DNA from: Mucilaginibacter aquaedulcis
GTDB taxonomy: Bacteria; Bacteroidota; Bacteroidia; Sphingobacteriales; Sphingobacteriaceae
Direction of reading: 5' to 3'
Assembly: GCF_030409325.1 (NCBI RefSeq)
Contig: NZ_JAUFPR010000002.1
Span: 1,178,001 to 1,242,000 of the forward strand
DNA: 64,000 nucleotides
Each line of letters starts with the position of its first letter. Position 1 is the stretch's first letter. Made by a program: the position numbers and the translations under genes. The notes beneath the pieces were generated by a model, which worked only from the letters and a program-made list of their open reading frames with translations, was not told the DNA's origin and did no database searches. Positions 26,835 to 36,206 of this stretch are shown in pieces.

Positions 26835-29483
26835 CTATAGTATTACTACAAATCCATCTGTTCCATTAAGCCTGATCCTTTGCCCATCTTTAATGAGCCG
26901 GGTGGCTTGTTCTACTCCTACAATTGCCGGTAAGCCGTATTCGCGTGCTATGACTGCGCCGTGTGTCATGAGGCCTCCAACTTCGGTGATCAGGCCTTTT
27001 ATGGATACAAATAATGGAGTCCAGCTCGGGTCGGTAAAGGAGGTTACTAATATATCCCCATCTTCCAGGTCGGCCTCCTCCATATTTAAAATAACACGCG
27101 CACGTCCCTCAATTATTCCTGAGGAAACAGGCAACCCAACGATAGCATCAACCGGAAGATTCTCTCTTTTGTACTTGCCTGTAATGATTTCGCCATCAGA
27201 TGTGATAACACGTGGCGGGTTCAGTTTTTTATTTAATCTGTGTTCATCTTTTCGTTGAGCAATGAGTTGATAATCTAACTTGCCAGTGAGTACTGTTTCC
27301 TGAAGTTCTTGAAAAGTAAGATAGTAAGCGTCTTCCTTTTCATGAATAATGTTGGCCTGCAAAAGTTTTTCAACTTCTTTCAACAAAGCCTGCTTATAAA
27401 TAAAAAAGCGGTTAACTATTCCATATTTCGGGTATTCACGATAACCCACAAAACTCCGGATCAAATCAATCATTGTTTTTGTTTCCTTGGCCCTTTGTTC
27501 ACCATCAGGCAATTGCTCTAATTGATCTAATAAGCTTCGTTCTTTCTTCATAGCTTCTTGCAATCCTTGTTCAAAAAGCCGCTTAGCTGCCCCGGGTTCA
27601 AAGTTTTTGATGTTATTTAATATGATGGGGAAAAGTATTTGAGGATTTTCGCGCCAGCGTGTTTTGGTAATATCTATTTCCCCGGCACAGCGCATACCAT
27701 ATTTATTGAGAAAGGCATTTATAGCATCCCGGACTTCCTGTCCACCATTCAGCATTACAATTTCCTCCAAAAAGTTATCCGATTTTACCTCCTGCAAATA
27801 TTTTATAATAGATGCATGTGGACGAATTACATCTGCAACATCTAATAATGCCAAACCCATCTCTGAAGTGATATTGTTTGACACAGATTGTGAAAGCACA
27901 TCAGAAACGTTTTTTTCACCTAACCATTTATTCATCTTTTCATTGAGCCACGATGCGGCGTTCATTGCTGCCACAATTACACCCATGTGCTGTGTATGAA
28001 AGATCATCTTCTTTGATTGTTGGATATCTTCCAGAATAAAATCGAACAGCTCAAGCCCTGTTTTCGATTGGATGTTTTGTTTTAATGTTTGTATCGATAT
28101 TTCATCATTTTTGATGAGATCGAAAACAATTTTCGGGTCGTTCCCTATTTGCGCCAAAATATCCGCAGATGACATACCCTTACTACTTTTAACGATCACG
28201 GGAGCTTTTCCATCATTTGGTAATGACCTGATAAAATCTCCCCGTTTAACAATGGTCAAAAGCGCGTCTTTTATAAGCGGATCATGCTGGCCCATGGCAT
28301 CTATTAAATTTTCCGTACCGGAGGTTGTAGCCAAGCTATCCGCCACATCAACAAATAATCGTCCGGCAGCCTTAAACATAGGTCTACCGGCCCTTAACTG
28401 CCACAAAGACAACCCTAATGGCTTCATCGGGTCAGTCATCATTTGCTGATGACCAACAGATATATAAACATGATTTTCCTTGTCATTAGCTTCAGGTACA
28501 GGGAACAAGGTGGTAATGGGTCTGCTCTGTACAATATAGAACGCATCATCTGCAAAGCACCACTCTATGTCCTGAGGCTTGCCAAAATGTTCTTCGATCT
28601 TTCTGCCGATGCGTTCAAGCTGTAAAATCTGTTCATCTGTAAGTACTTGCCTGTTCTGTAATTCAATCCCGATCTTCTCTTCCTTTGTACCGCCATCGTT
28701 CAGGCTATAAATGCCCATTTCTTTGGTGGAGATAGTTTTATCGATAATCGCTCCTTTGCTAACCTTATAATTATCAGCATTTACTAAACCTGAAACCATA
28801 GCCTCACCAAGGCCGTAGCCAGCATCAATAGTTAAAACTTTTCTGTTTGATGTTAGCGGATCGGCAGTGAATAAAATCCCAGATACCTGAGAGAAGATCA
28901 TTTTCTGCACAATTACAGCCAGGTGTACTTTCCGATGATCAAAACCATTTTGAAGGCGATAAATTACTGCCCTGTCAGTAAATAATGAAGCCCAGCATTT
29001 ACTGATATGTTTCAGAACAGCTTCGCTGCCTATAATGTTTAAATATGTATCCTGTTGCCCTGCAAAAGATGCGGTCGGCAGGTCTTCTGCTGTAGCACTT
29101 GAACGTACAGCGAAAGCATCCTTCTCGCCAAAGTTTGTGAGATGTTCCCTAATTACTTCTGCTATATCTTCAGCAATCGGGGTGTTTTCTATGATTGTCC
29201 GGATCCTCGCACTTATTTTACTAATTTCAGTCCGATCTTCCGCCTTTAATCCTGCTAATTTATCCAGCAAATCATGCAACTCCTGGTTATGTTCAGTAAT
29301 TTTTTTATATACCTCGGTAGTAACGCAAAAGCCTTCAGGCACCTGTATCTCATTTATTCGGGACAATTCTGTCAAATTAGCTGCTTTACCCCCCACAGCC
29401 GCCAGCAGTGGTTTATCAATACTGTAAAAATCAACGGCATACACATTATTAACTACTGAGTTTAGCTTGTTTTCAGGTATCAT
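26835..29483 (-). CDS. rph: Rifamycin phosphotransferase-like PEP-synthase-family enzyme
   Basis: The layout is an N-terminal ATP-grasp domain (GGKAANLTELSR, VPEGFCVTTEVY, FAVRSSATAEDLPTASFAGQ), a large middle domain with ISVGHQQMMTDPMKPLGLS, and a C-terminal swivelling phospho-His domain with LMTHGAVIAREYGLPAIVG, where the His carries phosphate (about residue 841 from this start). From memory these blocks match rifampin phosphotransferases of Listeria and Bacillus much better than PpsA. Those enzymes inactivate rifamycins by moving the beta-phosphate of ATP onto the antibiotic. A metabolic PEP synthase is the alternative. I use ATG 29483; the upstream ATG at 29573 lies above a promoter-like box and its extra 30 residues are basic and unconserved. 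Confidence 0.75.
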   Translation of the reverse strand: MIPENKLNSVVNNVYAVDFYSIDKPLLAAVGGKAANLTELSRINEIQVPEGFCVTTEVYKKITEHNQELHDLLDKLAGLKAEDRTEISKISARIRTIIENTPIAEDIAEVIREHLTNFGEKDAFAVRSSATAEDLPTASFAGQQDTYLNIIGSEAVLKHISKCWASLFTDRAVIYRLQNGFDHRKVHLAVIVQKMIFSQVSGILFTADPLTSNRKVLTIDAGYGLGEAMVSGLVNADNYKVSKGAIIDKTISTKEMGIYSLNDGGTKEEKIGIELQNRQVLTDEQILQLERIGRKIEEHFGKPQDIEWCFADDAFYIVQSRPITTLFPVPEANDKENHVYISVGHQQMMTDPMKPLGLSLWQLRAGRPMFKAAGRLFVDVADSLATTSGTENLIDAMGQHDPLIKDALLTIVKRGDFIRSLPNDGKAPVIVKSSKGMSSADILAQIGNDPKIVFDLIKNDEISIQTLKQNIQSKTGLELFDFILEDIQQSKKMIFHTQHMGVIVAAMNAASWLNEKMNKWLGEKNVSDVLSQSVSNNITSEMGLALLDVADVIRPHASIIKYLQEVKSDNFLEEIVMLNGGQEVRDAINAFLNKYGMRCAGEIDITKTRWRENPQILFPIILNNIKNFEPGAAKRLFEQGLQEAMKKERSLLDQLEQLPDGEQRAKETKTMIDLIRSFVGYREYPKYGIVNRFFIYKQALLKEVEKLLQANIIHEKEDAYYLTFQELQETVLTGKLDYQLIAQRKDEHRLNKKLNPPRVITSDGEIITGKYKRENLPVDAIVGLPVSSGIIEGRARVILNMEEADLEDGDILVTSFTDPSWTPLFVSIKGLITEVGGLMTHGAVIAREYGLPAIVGVEQATRLIKDGQRIRLNGTDGFVVIL

Positions 29484-29512
29484 ATTTTGGCTTTTTTTAA
29501 GATGTACAAAAC

Positions 29513-29520
29513 CAAAAATA
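29513..29520 (-). promoter_or_regulatory. Bacteroidota -7 type box upstream of rph
   Basis: The minus strand reads TATTTTTG, a match to the Bacteroidota TAnnTTTG element, 29 bases before ATG 29483. This placing supports the shorter start of the rph-like gene. I see no good -33 element. Confidence 0.35.
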
Positions 29521-29685
29521 TAAGGTAAAACCATTCGACGGATCGTTTTTGAACTATATTTTTTATAGCGCAATAATCATATAAATCAACACGTTATCCA
29601 TATAAACACAGATCGTTTAAAGGAAATATTTATACGCTTAATGTGAGGATATCACGAGGCGTAAAATCACAAAGGTTGCCTCAAC

Positions 29686-30207
29686 TCAGCTTTTCTCTTT
29701 AACCAGAAAAACAGGCGGAAGTGATAATTCGTGTGATGCCACGACATCGGTATTTTGTCTAAATCCGTAGCTCTCAAAAAAATCTATATAAGGATTGCCT
29801 TCAAACTCACCTATCCAGATTACTTGCTGCATGGTTGATATGGAAAGGCATTTTTCAAATAATGATTTACAGATCAAAGGATCATTGTATTGAGCTAAAA
29901 TACCAAAGTCGGCAATTTTTGCTAAGGTTTTACCATCAAAAATTTCCGGGCGGGGGCCTTTAGATGTTACTCTGGCATAACCAACAGGTTCATCATCAGC
30001 GTAAACGATCAAGAATTGATTAGACATACTGTTGATCTCGACCGTTAAAGCTTCTTTATTGAAGTTTGCGGTGATATAATCTTCCAGTTCCTGGTCAGAA
30101 ACCTTCCCTGCAAATTTTTCTCTTGCTACTGCACCGGTGAGGAACAACAAGGTACTGATACCCTGTTCAGTTCCTATGGTAAATTTTGTTATGATTTTAG
30201 TTGTCAT
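29686..30207 (-). CDS. GNAT-family N-acetyltransferase
   Basis: The 173-residue product shows the GNAT pattern of an N-terminal helical pair, a central strand (FLIVYADDEPVGYARV), a strand around FGILAQYNDPLICKSLFEKC, where acetyl-CoA normally binds, and a final IGEFEGNPYIDFFESYGFRQN segment, which is typical of the family (N-x-x-A/Y-x-x-F-Y-x-x-x-G-F). The acceptor is unknown. It lies 112 bases after rph's longer start in the same orientation and might be co-expressed with it. The acetyl-CoA loop is not canonical. Confidence 0.65.
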   Translation of the reverse strand: MTTKIITKFTIGTEQGISTLLFLTGAVAREKFAGKVSDQELEDYITANFNKEALTVEINSMSNQFLIVYADDEPVGYARVTSKGPRPEIFDGKTLAKIADFGILAQYNDPLICKSLFEKCLSISTMQQVIWIGEFEGNPYIDFFESYGFRQNTDVVASHELSLPPVFLVKEKS

Positions 30208-30271
30208 TTTATCTAATTTTTATTTTCAACACATAGCGGCGGCATAATTATACCTGGGCATTAGAATGATG

Positions 30272-30341
30272 ATTTGCCAGGAGTATCGTTTTCTGCCTTG
30301 TACCTGATTTTTGATTTTGCAGAAAATCGCTCCTGGCAAAT
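30272..30341. repeat. Long imperfect inverted repeat between mqo and the acetyltransferase gene
   Basis: Left arm 30272-30295 begins ATTTGCCAGGAG and ends TTTTCTGC; the right arm 30319-30341 is its complement apart from a small internal difference, separated by about 23 bases. It would fold into a long hairpin. There is no T-run after it on either strand, so it is not a standard terminator. It may be a small mobile-element remnant or an mRNA structure. Confidence 0.5.
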
Positions 30342-30450
30342 AAGATATAAAAGCTTAATCGGCTATTGTTTTAATCATGTTTTCTGTGGTATTATTTATC
30401 ATTTTTTCAATGGCTTACCTATCCTTATCACGTTACACTGGATTTTTGCG

Positions 30451-31944
30451 CTAACCTATTCCTAACATGATGGTAGTATAGGTTCTTATGTGACTGGCTA
30501 ATTCCGCGTCCTGATCGAGATTTTTCCCATATGATTGTATCATATGTCTCAGTTTCGTTTGCCATTCATCACTTTGAACCTGAGCACCAAAACATCTTTC
30601 AATAAGTTCAAGCATAATTGAAACAGAGGTTGATGCACCTGGGGAAGCACCTAACAAGGCTGCAATACTGCCATCGTGGGAGACGACTACTTCCGTACCA
30701 AATTCCAAAACACCACCATGTTCAGGATGCTTTTTAATCACCTGAACACGCTGACCAGCAACTTCACGTTTCCAATCGCTTAGTTTCGCCTCGGGATAAT
30801 ATTTTTTCAAAGCAGCAAGACGATCGTCTGGAGATTGCCTGACCTGATCAATAAGGTATTTTGTAAGAGGAATATTATCCAGCCCTACCCTGATCAATGG
30901 ATATATATTGCTCCATTTTATCGATTTAAATAAATCCATAAATGAGCCCTTTTTCAAAAATTTAGTGGAGAAACCTGCATACGGCCCAAATAACAATTGT
31001 CGCTGACCATCAATAAGCCGGCTATCCAGATGAGGCACAGACATTGGTGGCGATCCTATTTCGGCCTTTCCGTATACCTTAACCGTATGCTGCGCTATCA
31101 CTTCCGGATTATTGCAAACCAACCATTCTCCACTTACCGGAAAACCTCCAAACCCCTTGCTTTCTGGGATGCCCGACTTTTGCAACAACGGCAAAGAGCC
31201 ACCGCCTGCCCCTATAAAAACAAACTTGCTTAAAACTGATCTTTTAGCTCCGGTCCTGATATTTTTAATAGTAATGAGCCAATTGGCATCAAGCCTTTCA
31301 ATTTTTATTACCTCGGTATTCAAACTTAACTTAACCTCTTTTTGGCTGGTTAAATACTTGATCAAACTATTGGTAAGCGCCCCGAAATTGATATCTGTTC
31401 CCAAATCCATCCTGGTAGCGGCAACCTGATCGTGTTTACCACTGCCATTCATGATCAGTGGTATCCATTGCTGCAAAATAGTATGGTCTTCCGAGTATTG
31501 CATTTCACTAAAAAAGTGATGCTTACTTAATGCATTATAACGAGCCTTCAGGAAGTTTACATTGTTTGCTCCCCAAACAAAACTCATATGCGGAACCTTC
31601 CTTATAAATTCCCCGGGACCTTGAATCAATTTACTTTCCACCAGGAACGACCAGAATTGTTTTGAAACCTCAAACTGTTCGGCAATTTTAAGCGCTTTTT
31701 TAATTTCTACGGAGCCATCTGTTTGTTGAGGCGTGTAGTTAAGTTCACAAAAGCCTGAATGCCCAGTGCCCGCATTATTCATGGCGACTGAGCTTTCCGC
31801 ACCTACCTCACCAAGCCGTTCAAAAATCTCTATCTTAAAACCAGGTTCCAGAATTTTGAGCATTGTGCCTAAAGTGGCACTCATTACACCTGCACCAATC
31901 AACACAACATCAGTCAACGGGATAATAGATTTCGTACTTTTCAT
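30451..31944 (-). CDS. mqo: Malate:quinone oxidoreductase
   Basis: At 497 residues it has the length of Mqo. The N-terminal FAD-binding motif DVVLIGAGVMSATLGTML and the SVAMNNAGTGHSGFCELNYTP block are characteristic of Mqo, as is the DGSIAALLGASPGASTSVSIM segment near the C-terminus. The enzyme is a peripheral inner-membrane flavoprotein that oxidises malate to oxaloacetate and reduces quinone, an irreversible alternative to malate dehydrogenase. It stands as a single gene with spacers of more than 240 bases on both sides. Confidence 0.95.
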   Translation of the reverse strand: MKSTKSIIPLTDVVLIGAGVMSATLGTMLKILEPGFKIEIFERLGEVGAESSVAMNNAGTGHSGFCELNYTPQQTDGSVEIKKALKIAEQFEVSKQFWSFLVESKLIQGPGEFIRKVPHMSFVWGANNVNFLKARYNALSKHHFFSEMQYSEDHTILQQWIPLIMNGSGKHDQVAATRMDLGTDINFGALTNSLIKYLTSQKEVKLSLNTEVIKIERLDANWLITIKNIRTGAKRSVLSKFVFIGAGGGSLPLLQKSGIPESKGFGGFPVSGEWLVCNNPEVIAQHTVKVYGKAEIGSPPMSVPHLDSRLIDGQRQLLFGPYAGFSTKFLKKGSFMDLFKSIKWSNIYPLIRVGLDNIPLTKYLIDQVRQSPDDRLAALKKYYPEAKLSDWKREVAGQRVQVIKKHPEHGGVLEFGTEVVVSHDGSIAALLGASPGASTSVSIMLELIERCFGAQVQSDEWQTKLRHMIQSYGKNLDQDAELASHIRTYTTIMLGIG

Positions 31945-32203
31945 AAAAAAACATCTACATAGCGAGTTGTTTATTTATGCTCCCGAAGAAAGATAGTTTT
32001 TAAATTAACTTTGATCAAAGCCTGTACAACTCATTTAAATCAGCAACATTTCATCTGTTGATTTATTAGACGAATTTAGTGCCTAATCAAACCCTGAAGT
32101 AGGCTAAACTGCCTTGATATTAGTCGAAATGGCTTAGTTGAACATCTATTGTGTAAAGGCCCTTACTCAGTATCTATGGGTAACAGTAATAACATAGTTT
32201 TAA

Positions 32204-34654
32204 TTAATGCGCCCTACCCTGCTCGCTGTCGGCTCCGCCTGTATCACGTTTAGATGGCACATTGGTTAGCTTTCCAAAACTATAGGTAAAAGTGAGGGTT
32301 GCTACTTGAGTATCTACAAAGTTATGATAGGTTGCTGTAGCGCCCACAATATTGGTTATAGTACCACTTGGACTGAAAGATTTAAAAACATCCCTCACAT
32401 TGAATTTGATCGATGCCTTGTTGTTCAATATCTTTTTCTGAACAGCAGCATTAAGCATACCCGTAGGTATGGAAACAAACTGACCGTAAGTACCGCTGGT
32501 ATTATAAAAACCGCTTAGCTCAGCGCTCCATGTTTTTGATAAAGTGAACTGATTGTTACCGTTGGTACTGAATGTATATTTTGATTGATGCAGGTAGCCG
32601 GTATAGAATTCGCCCTCATAAGTATTATTATAAACCTCGGCATATAAATTAACTGTCCACCATTTGGCAGGTTGCAAATTGGTATTCACTGAAAAATCCC
32701 ATGTTTTTTGTTGCCCTATATTACCGGTGGTGCTTACAAATACATTACCATCCTTATGAATGGTTTCGGTCTGAACATCGGCAGTGTAATTACAAGCAAG
32801 CGCTAAAGTGAACAGACTTTTATAGTTGTAGGCCAGCTTATAGTTATCTGTAAACTGAGGCTTTAGGAATGGGTTACCCGAAAAATAAGTGAACTTATCT
32901 ACAAAAAATGTAAAGGGATTTAAACTCCCGTAGTTTGGTCGTCCAATTCTGCGGCCATAAGAAAGTACCAACACGTTATGCCCTGCTGTGTCCAGATTAT
33001 AAGAAAAATAAGCTGTTGGGAAGAGATTGGTATAGTGTTTTACAAAAGATGAATCGGCCTTTTGAGCATTGCCGAGCTGATGCCCTGAACCATTTGTATT
33101 CTCTAACCTTAAACCTGTTTGTAAAGAAAACCGGCCGAAGTTTTTATTATAATTAACATATGCGGCATTTATATTCTCCTTATATAAAAACCGGTTAGTA
33201 TTGTTATAATCAACTGTGCTTACATTATCAATCACGTTAAAATAATTAGCGGCGTTATCTGTATTTACGTAACTGCTTTTAACACCTGCCTCAAACTTTG
33301 CCTTACCTTTAAGCGGATGGGTATAATCTGCTTTGGCCGAGTAAATATTAATATAGGATGGCAAATTATCAGTGAGCGTTGATGAATTTGTTAAGGTACC
33401 ATCGGGCAAAAAGGTATTGTTTACAAACAGCTGATTACTGCCTGCCACATCACGGATGTAATCCAAATCAAACGTAAATGTTCTGCCTGTACTGTCAAAC
33501 TTGTGAGTATAATTTATGTTAACGCCCTTGCTGTCAAACTTATTTGTTGATGTATTCAGTGTATTTATAGTTGAATCCATTTCACCGCCTTTGCCAAATA
33601 ACAAACTGTATACCGGACTGCTATCATGATCATGTGAGATTGTCCCGGTAAACACTACGCCCCAAGTTGTTTTTGGAGATACAAAATAATCCAGACCTGC
33701 CTTAATGTTGGTATTGTTACTTGATGGCCTGAAATAAGATATATCTTTTAAAGATGATGTAGGCTCGCCTTCTGTATCAAAATAGTTCCGGTCAATTTCA
33801 AGCCTTCTGAAAGTTTTCTGTTTGTTATAAGCAACATTTGCAAAAAAGTTAACCTTATCTACCCGGTAATTAAAGTTGATGCTTTCATCTGTACGCCCAT
33901 AAAAACCCTGGGCCAGGTTTGCCGATATCACTGCATTAAAACCCTTAGTCGTATTCTTTTTGGTTTTGATATTGATCACTCCCGCATTGCCGGCAGCATC
34001 ATATTTGGCCGGAGGATTATCCATAAGTTCTATCTGATCTAACGACGATGATGGTAATGAACGCAGGTAACTTACCAGGTTTGAAGCCGAAAGATAGGTT
34101 GGTTTATCATCTATCATTACCAACACTCCGCTTTTTCCCTTAAAGGTGATATTACCATCAGCATCTATCTGAACACCCGGAGTTTTTGACAGTACCTCTA
34201 AAGCGTTGGCGCCGGTATTGGAAATCAGCGCGCCAACATTAACTACCGTACGATCAATTTTTTGCTGTACATAACTTTTCTTGGCAGTCACCGCTACTTC
34301 ATTTAGCTTTTTGCCTGCCAGTGATAAAATAAATGCCGGTATGCTAATTGACTTTTCCTGGCTCATAACTATAGGTTCGCTTCGGAAGTTTTTATAGCCT
34401 ATAAAAGTAGCTTTAATGATATAAGTATTATCCTTTAAATTTTGAAAGGCAAAACTGCCGTCAGGGTTAGCCAATTTGGTACCCACAACTACCGAATCTT
34501 TTGCGGTAAGCAGAATTACGGTTGCTCCATCGAGCGGTTTCCTGGCATCATCCACAACAGTTCCTGAAATTTTTCCGTTTTTTGTTTGCGCCTGAGCAAG
34601 GTTGAATGTTGATAGTGTAAATAAGGTTAAAAAAAACAGGTAAAGTAATTTCAT
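32204..34654 (-). CDS. TonB-dependent-receptor-like outer membrane protein (OMP_b-brl_3 type)
   Basis: The 816-residue protein has a signal peptide (about 1-22, ending AQAQ), a carboxypeptidase-regulatory-like beta domain (about 26-110, GKISGTVVDDARKPLDGATV), a plug domain (about 120-225, with the TPGVQIDADGNITFKGKSGV segment) and a large beta-barrel domain to the end. This is the common Bacteroidota outer membrane beta-barrel family, distinct from SusC because no SusD partner follows. It probably imports a ligand in a TonB-dependent way, though no ligand can be inferred. Its last ~20 residues are polar rather than ending in an aromatic strand. Confidence 0.85.
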   Translation of the reverse strand: MKLLYLFFLTLFTLSTFNLAQAQTKNGKISGTVVDDARKPLDGATVILLTAKDSVVVGTKLANPDGSFAFQNLKDNTYIIKATFIGYKNFRSEPIVMSQEKSISIPAFILSLAGKKLNEVAVTAKKSYVQQKIDRTVVNVGALISNTGANALEVLSKTPGVQIDADGNITFKGKSGVLVMIDDKPTYLSASNLVSYLRSLPSSSLDQIELMDNPPAKYDAAGNAGVINIKTKKNTTKGFNAVISANLAQGFYGRTDESINFNYRVDKVNFFANVAYNKQKTFRRLEIDRNYFDTEGEPTSSLKDISYFRPSSNNTNIKAGLDYFVSPKTTWGVVFTGTISHDHDSSPVYSLLFGKGGEMDSTINTLNTSTNKFDSKGVNINYTHKFDSTGRTFTFDLDYIRDVAGSNQLFVNNTFLPDGTLTNSSTLTDNLPSYINIYSAKADYTHPLKGKAKFEAGVKSSYVNTDNAANYFNVIDNVSTVDYNNTNRFLYKENINAAYVNYNKNFGRFSLQTGLRLENTNGSGHQLGNAQKADSSFVKHYTNLFPTAYFSYNLDTAGHNVLVLSYGRRIGRPNYGSLNPFTFFVDKFTYFSGNPFLKPQFTDNYKLAYNYKSLFTLALACNYTADVQTETIHKDGNVFVSTTGNIGQQKTWDFSVNTNLQPAKWWTVNLYAEVYNNTYEGEFYTGYLHQSKYTFSTNGNNQFTLSKTWSAELSGFYNTSGTYGQFVSIPTGMLNAAVQKKILNNKASIKFNVRDVFKSFSPSGTITNIVGATATYHNFVDTQVATLTFTYSFGKLTNVPSKRDTGGADSEQGRAH

Positions 34655-34813
34655 GGTGATAAGACACCAATTTTATTAAGACCGTTACATGATTGAAGTT
34701 ATTTTTCGAAAAAAAATTCACGAGCAGGATTTAAAACTCCTGCTCATAGGACTATTGAAATTTCTCGAAAGCCCTTTCCGTTAGTTGACATTAATTTAAT
34801 TTCTCCTCTGTAA

Positions 34814-35971
34814 TCAATCTTTTAATATGATTTCGAGCACTTTAATTTTCAACTCGTTTACCTTACGTACAATAGGCCCTTCTACCAATTTGCCAATATT
34901 GGTAGCCAAAAACACATATACATTTTTAGATGGAAAATAATATAAAGCACAACCGGCACCTGCACCGGCGCCTCCATGACCAACGCCATCAACATTACTG
35001 TAAGTAACATGATACAGCCCCATGCCATATACCGGTTTACCCGTGTCATCATTTACCCATTTGGTCATTTCATTTAAAGATGCTTTTGATAAAAGCTTGC
35101 CTTCCATTAATCCCCTTAAAAAATTAATAGCATCTAACGGAGTGGCAACAATACCATCATCACCTTTTGCACTCATAATACTTGATTGCTGTAACTGTGT
35201 TACATTTTGAACAACACCTGTACCCGATAGGTCAATATAGTTTTTCACCAAGTCTGCTCTTCCTTTAATATCACGGTAAAAAGTGTGGCTTAACCCCAGG
35301 GGCATTAATATTTTCTGCCTTATCAATTGATCATGACTGCCAGCTATAACATCTACTATGAGTGCCAAAACATGGTAGTTGGTATTTGAATATTGAAACT
35401 TGCTTCCGGGTTTAAACTGTTGGGGTTCGCCTTTAATGTAACTTAAAAATTCATCGCTGGTAAAAATATGATCCGGATGTGCCAGTGCATAGGATACATA
35501 CTTTGGGTTTTCAAGGTAATCAGGCATACCCGATGTATGATTGAGCAAATTTCTTACGGTCATGGTAGATGCCTTATCAATATAGCTGCTATATTGCTGA
35601 GGAAGGTATTTAGTAATAGCCGCATCAAGATCAATCTTACCTTCTTCGTACAATTTCAAAATAACGGTGGCCAGATAGGTTTTGGATACACTTTGCAGAT
35701 ATTGTAACATGCAAAGTTGCATAGGTGTATGTGTTTCTGTTTCAGAAAACCCGCTTGCGGTACCCCAGTAACCATAACCGGGTGAATAAACGGCTAAAAC
35801 TAATCCGGGAATACCCATTTGGGTGTATTGCTTTGATAGCTTTTCCAGCGTATCTCTTTTACTAAAAGCACTTTGCTCATTCGGGAAATTGCAAGGCTGG
35901 TTGGTTTGAGCACCCGATTTACTCCTCGCGATCATTAAAATAATAACTGTTATTAATAAAATCCTTTTCAT
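34814..35971 (-). CDS. Serine hydrolase, beta-lactamase / class C family
   Basis: A 385-residue exported protein with a signal peptide (about 1-21). The active-site SxxK is Ser94-Val-Ser-Lys97 (LQSVSKTYLA), the YxN motif is in KFQYSNTNYH near residue 196, and the third motif is HGG in GVGHGGAGAG near residue 335. These residues are complete, so it should be an active serine hydrolase. The family includes esterases, D-aminopeptidases, penicillin-binding proteins and some beta-lactamases; resistance cannot be inferred. It is a single gene downstream of its own promoter region. Confidence 0.85.
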   Translation of the reverse strand: MKRILLITVIILMIARSKSGAQTNQPCNFPNEQSAFSKRDTLEKLSKQYTQMGIPGLVLAVYSPGYGYWGTASGFSETETHTPMQLCMLQYLQSVSKTYLATVILKLYEEGKIDLDAAITKYLPQQYSSYIDKASTMTVRNLLNHTSGMPDYLENPKYVSYALAHPDHIFTSDEFLSYIKGEPQQFKPGSKFQYSNTNYHVLALIVDVIAGSHDQLIRQKILMPLGLSHTFYRDIKGRADLVKNYIDLSGTGVVQNVTQLQQSSIMSAKGDDGIVATPLDAINFLRGLMEGKLLSKASLNEMTKWVNDDTGKPVYGMGLYHVTYSNVDGVGHGGAGAGAGCALYYFPSKNVYVFLATNIGKLVEGPIVRKVNELKIKVLEIILKD

Positions 35972-36206
35972 CTGTGTTTATTGATTGAATATTTATCTGA
36001 ATACAGCATTGATCCGATTTACCCCTACGTCAGGAGCATTTTATATCAGGTGTTCTTTTAAAACTATAATTTCTTTTCAACTTACATTAAACATAATAGT
36101 TGTAATTTCGTATAAATTCCAAATCTACCAAGTCCTATATCCTGAAAGTACGGTCTTAGATTCTTGATAGTGACTACTTATTGATCTAAAATTATATAAT
36201 CAGGCA

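Noticed and set aside
34814..35971. Antibiotic-resistance beta-lactamase
   Set aside because: The motifs show a serine hydrolase of the fold, but they do not separate beta-lactamases from esterases or peptidases.
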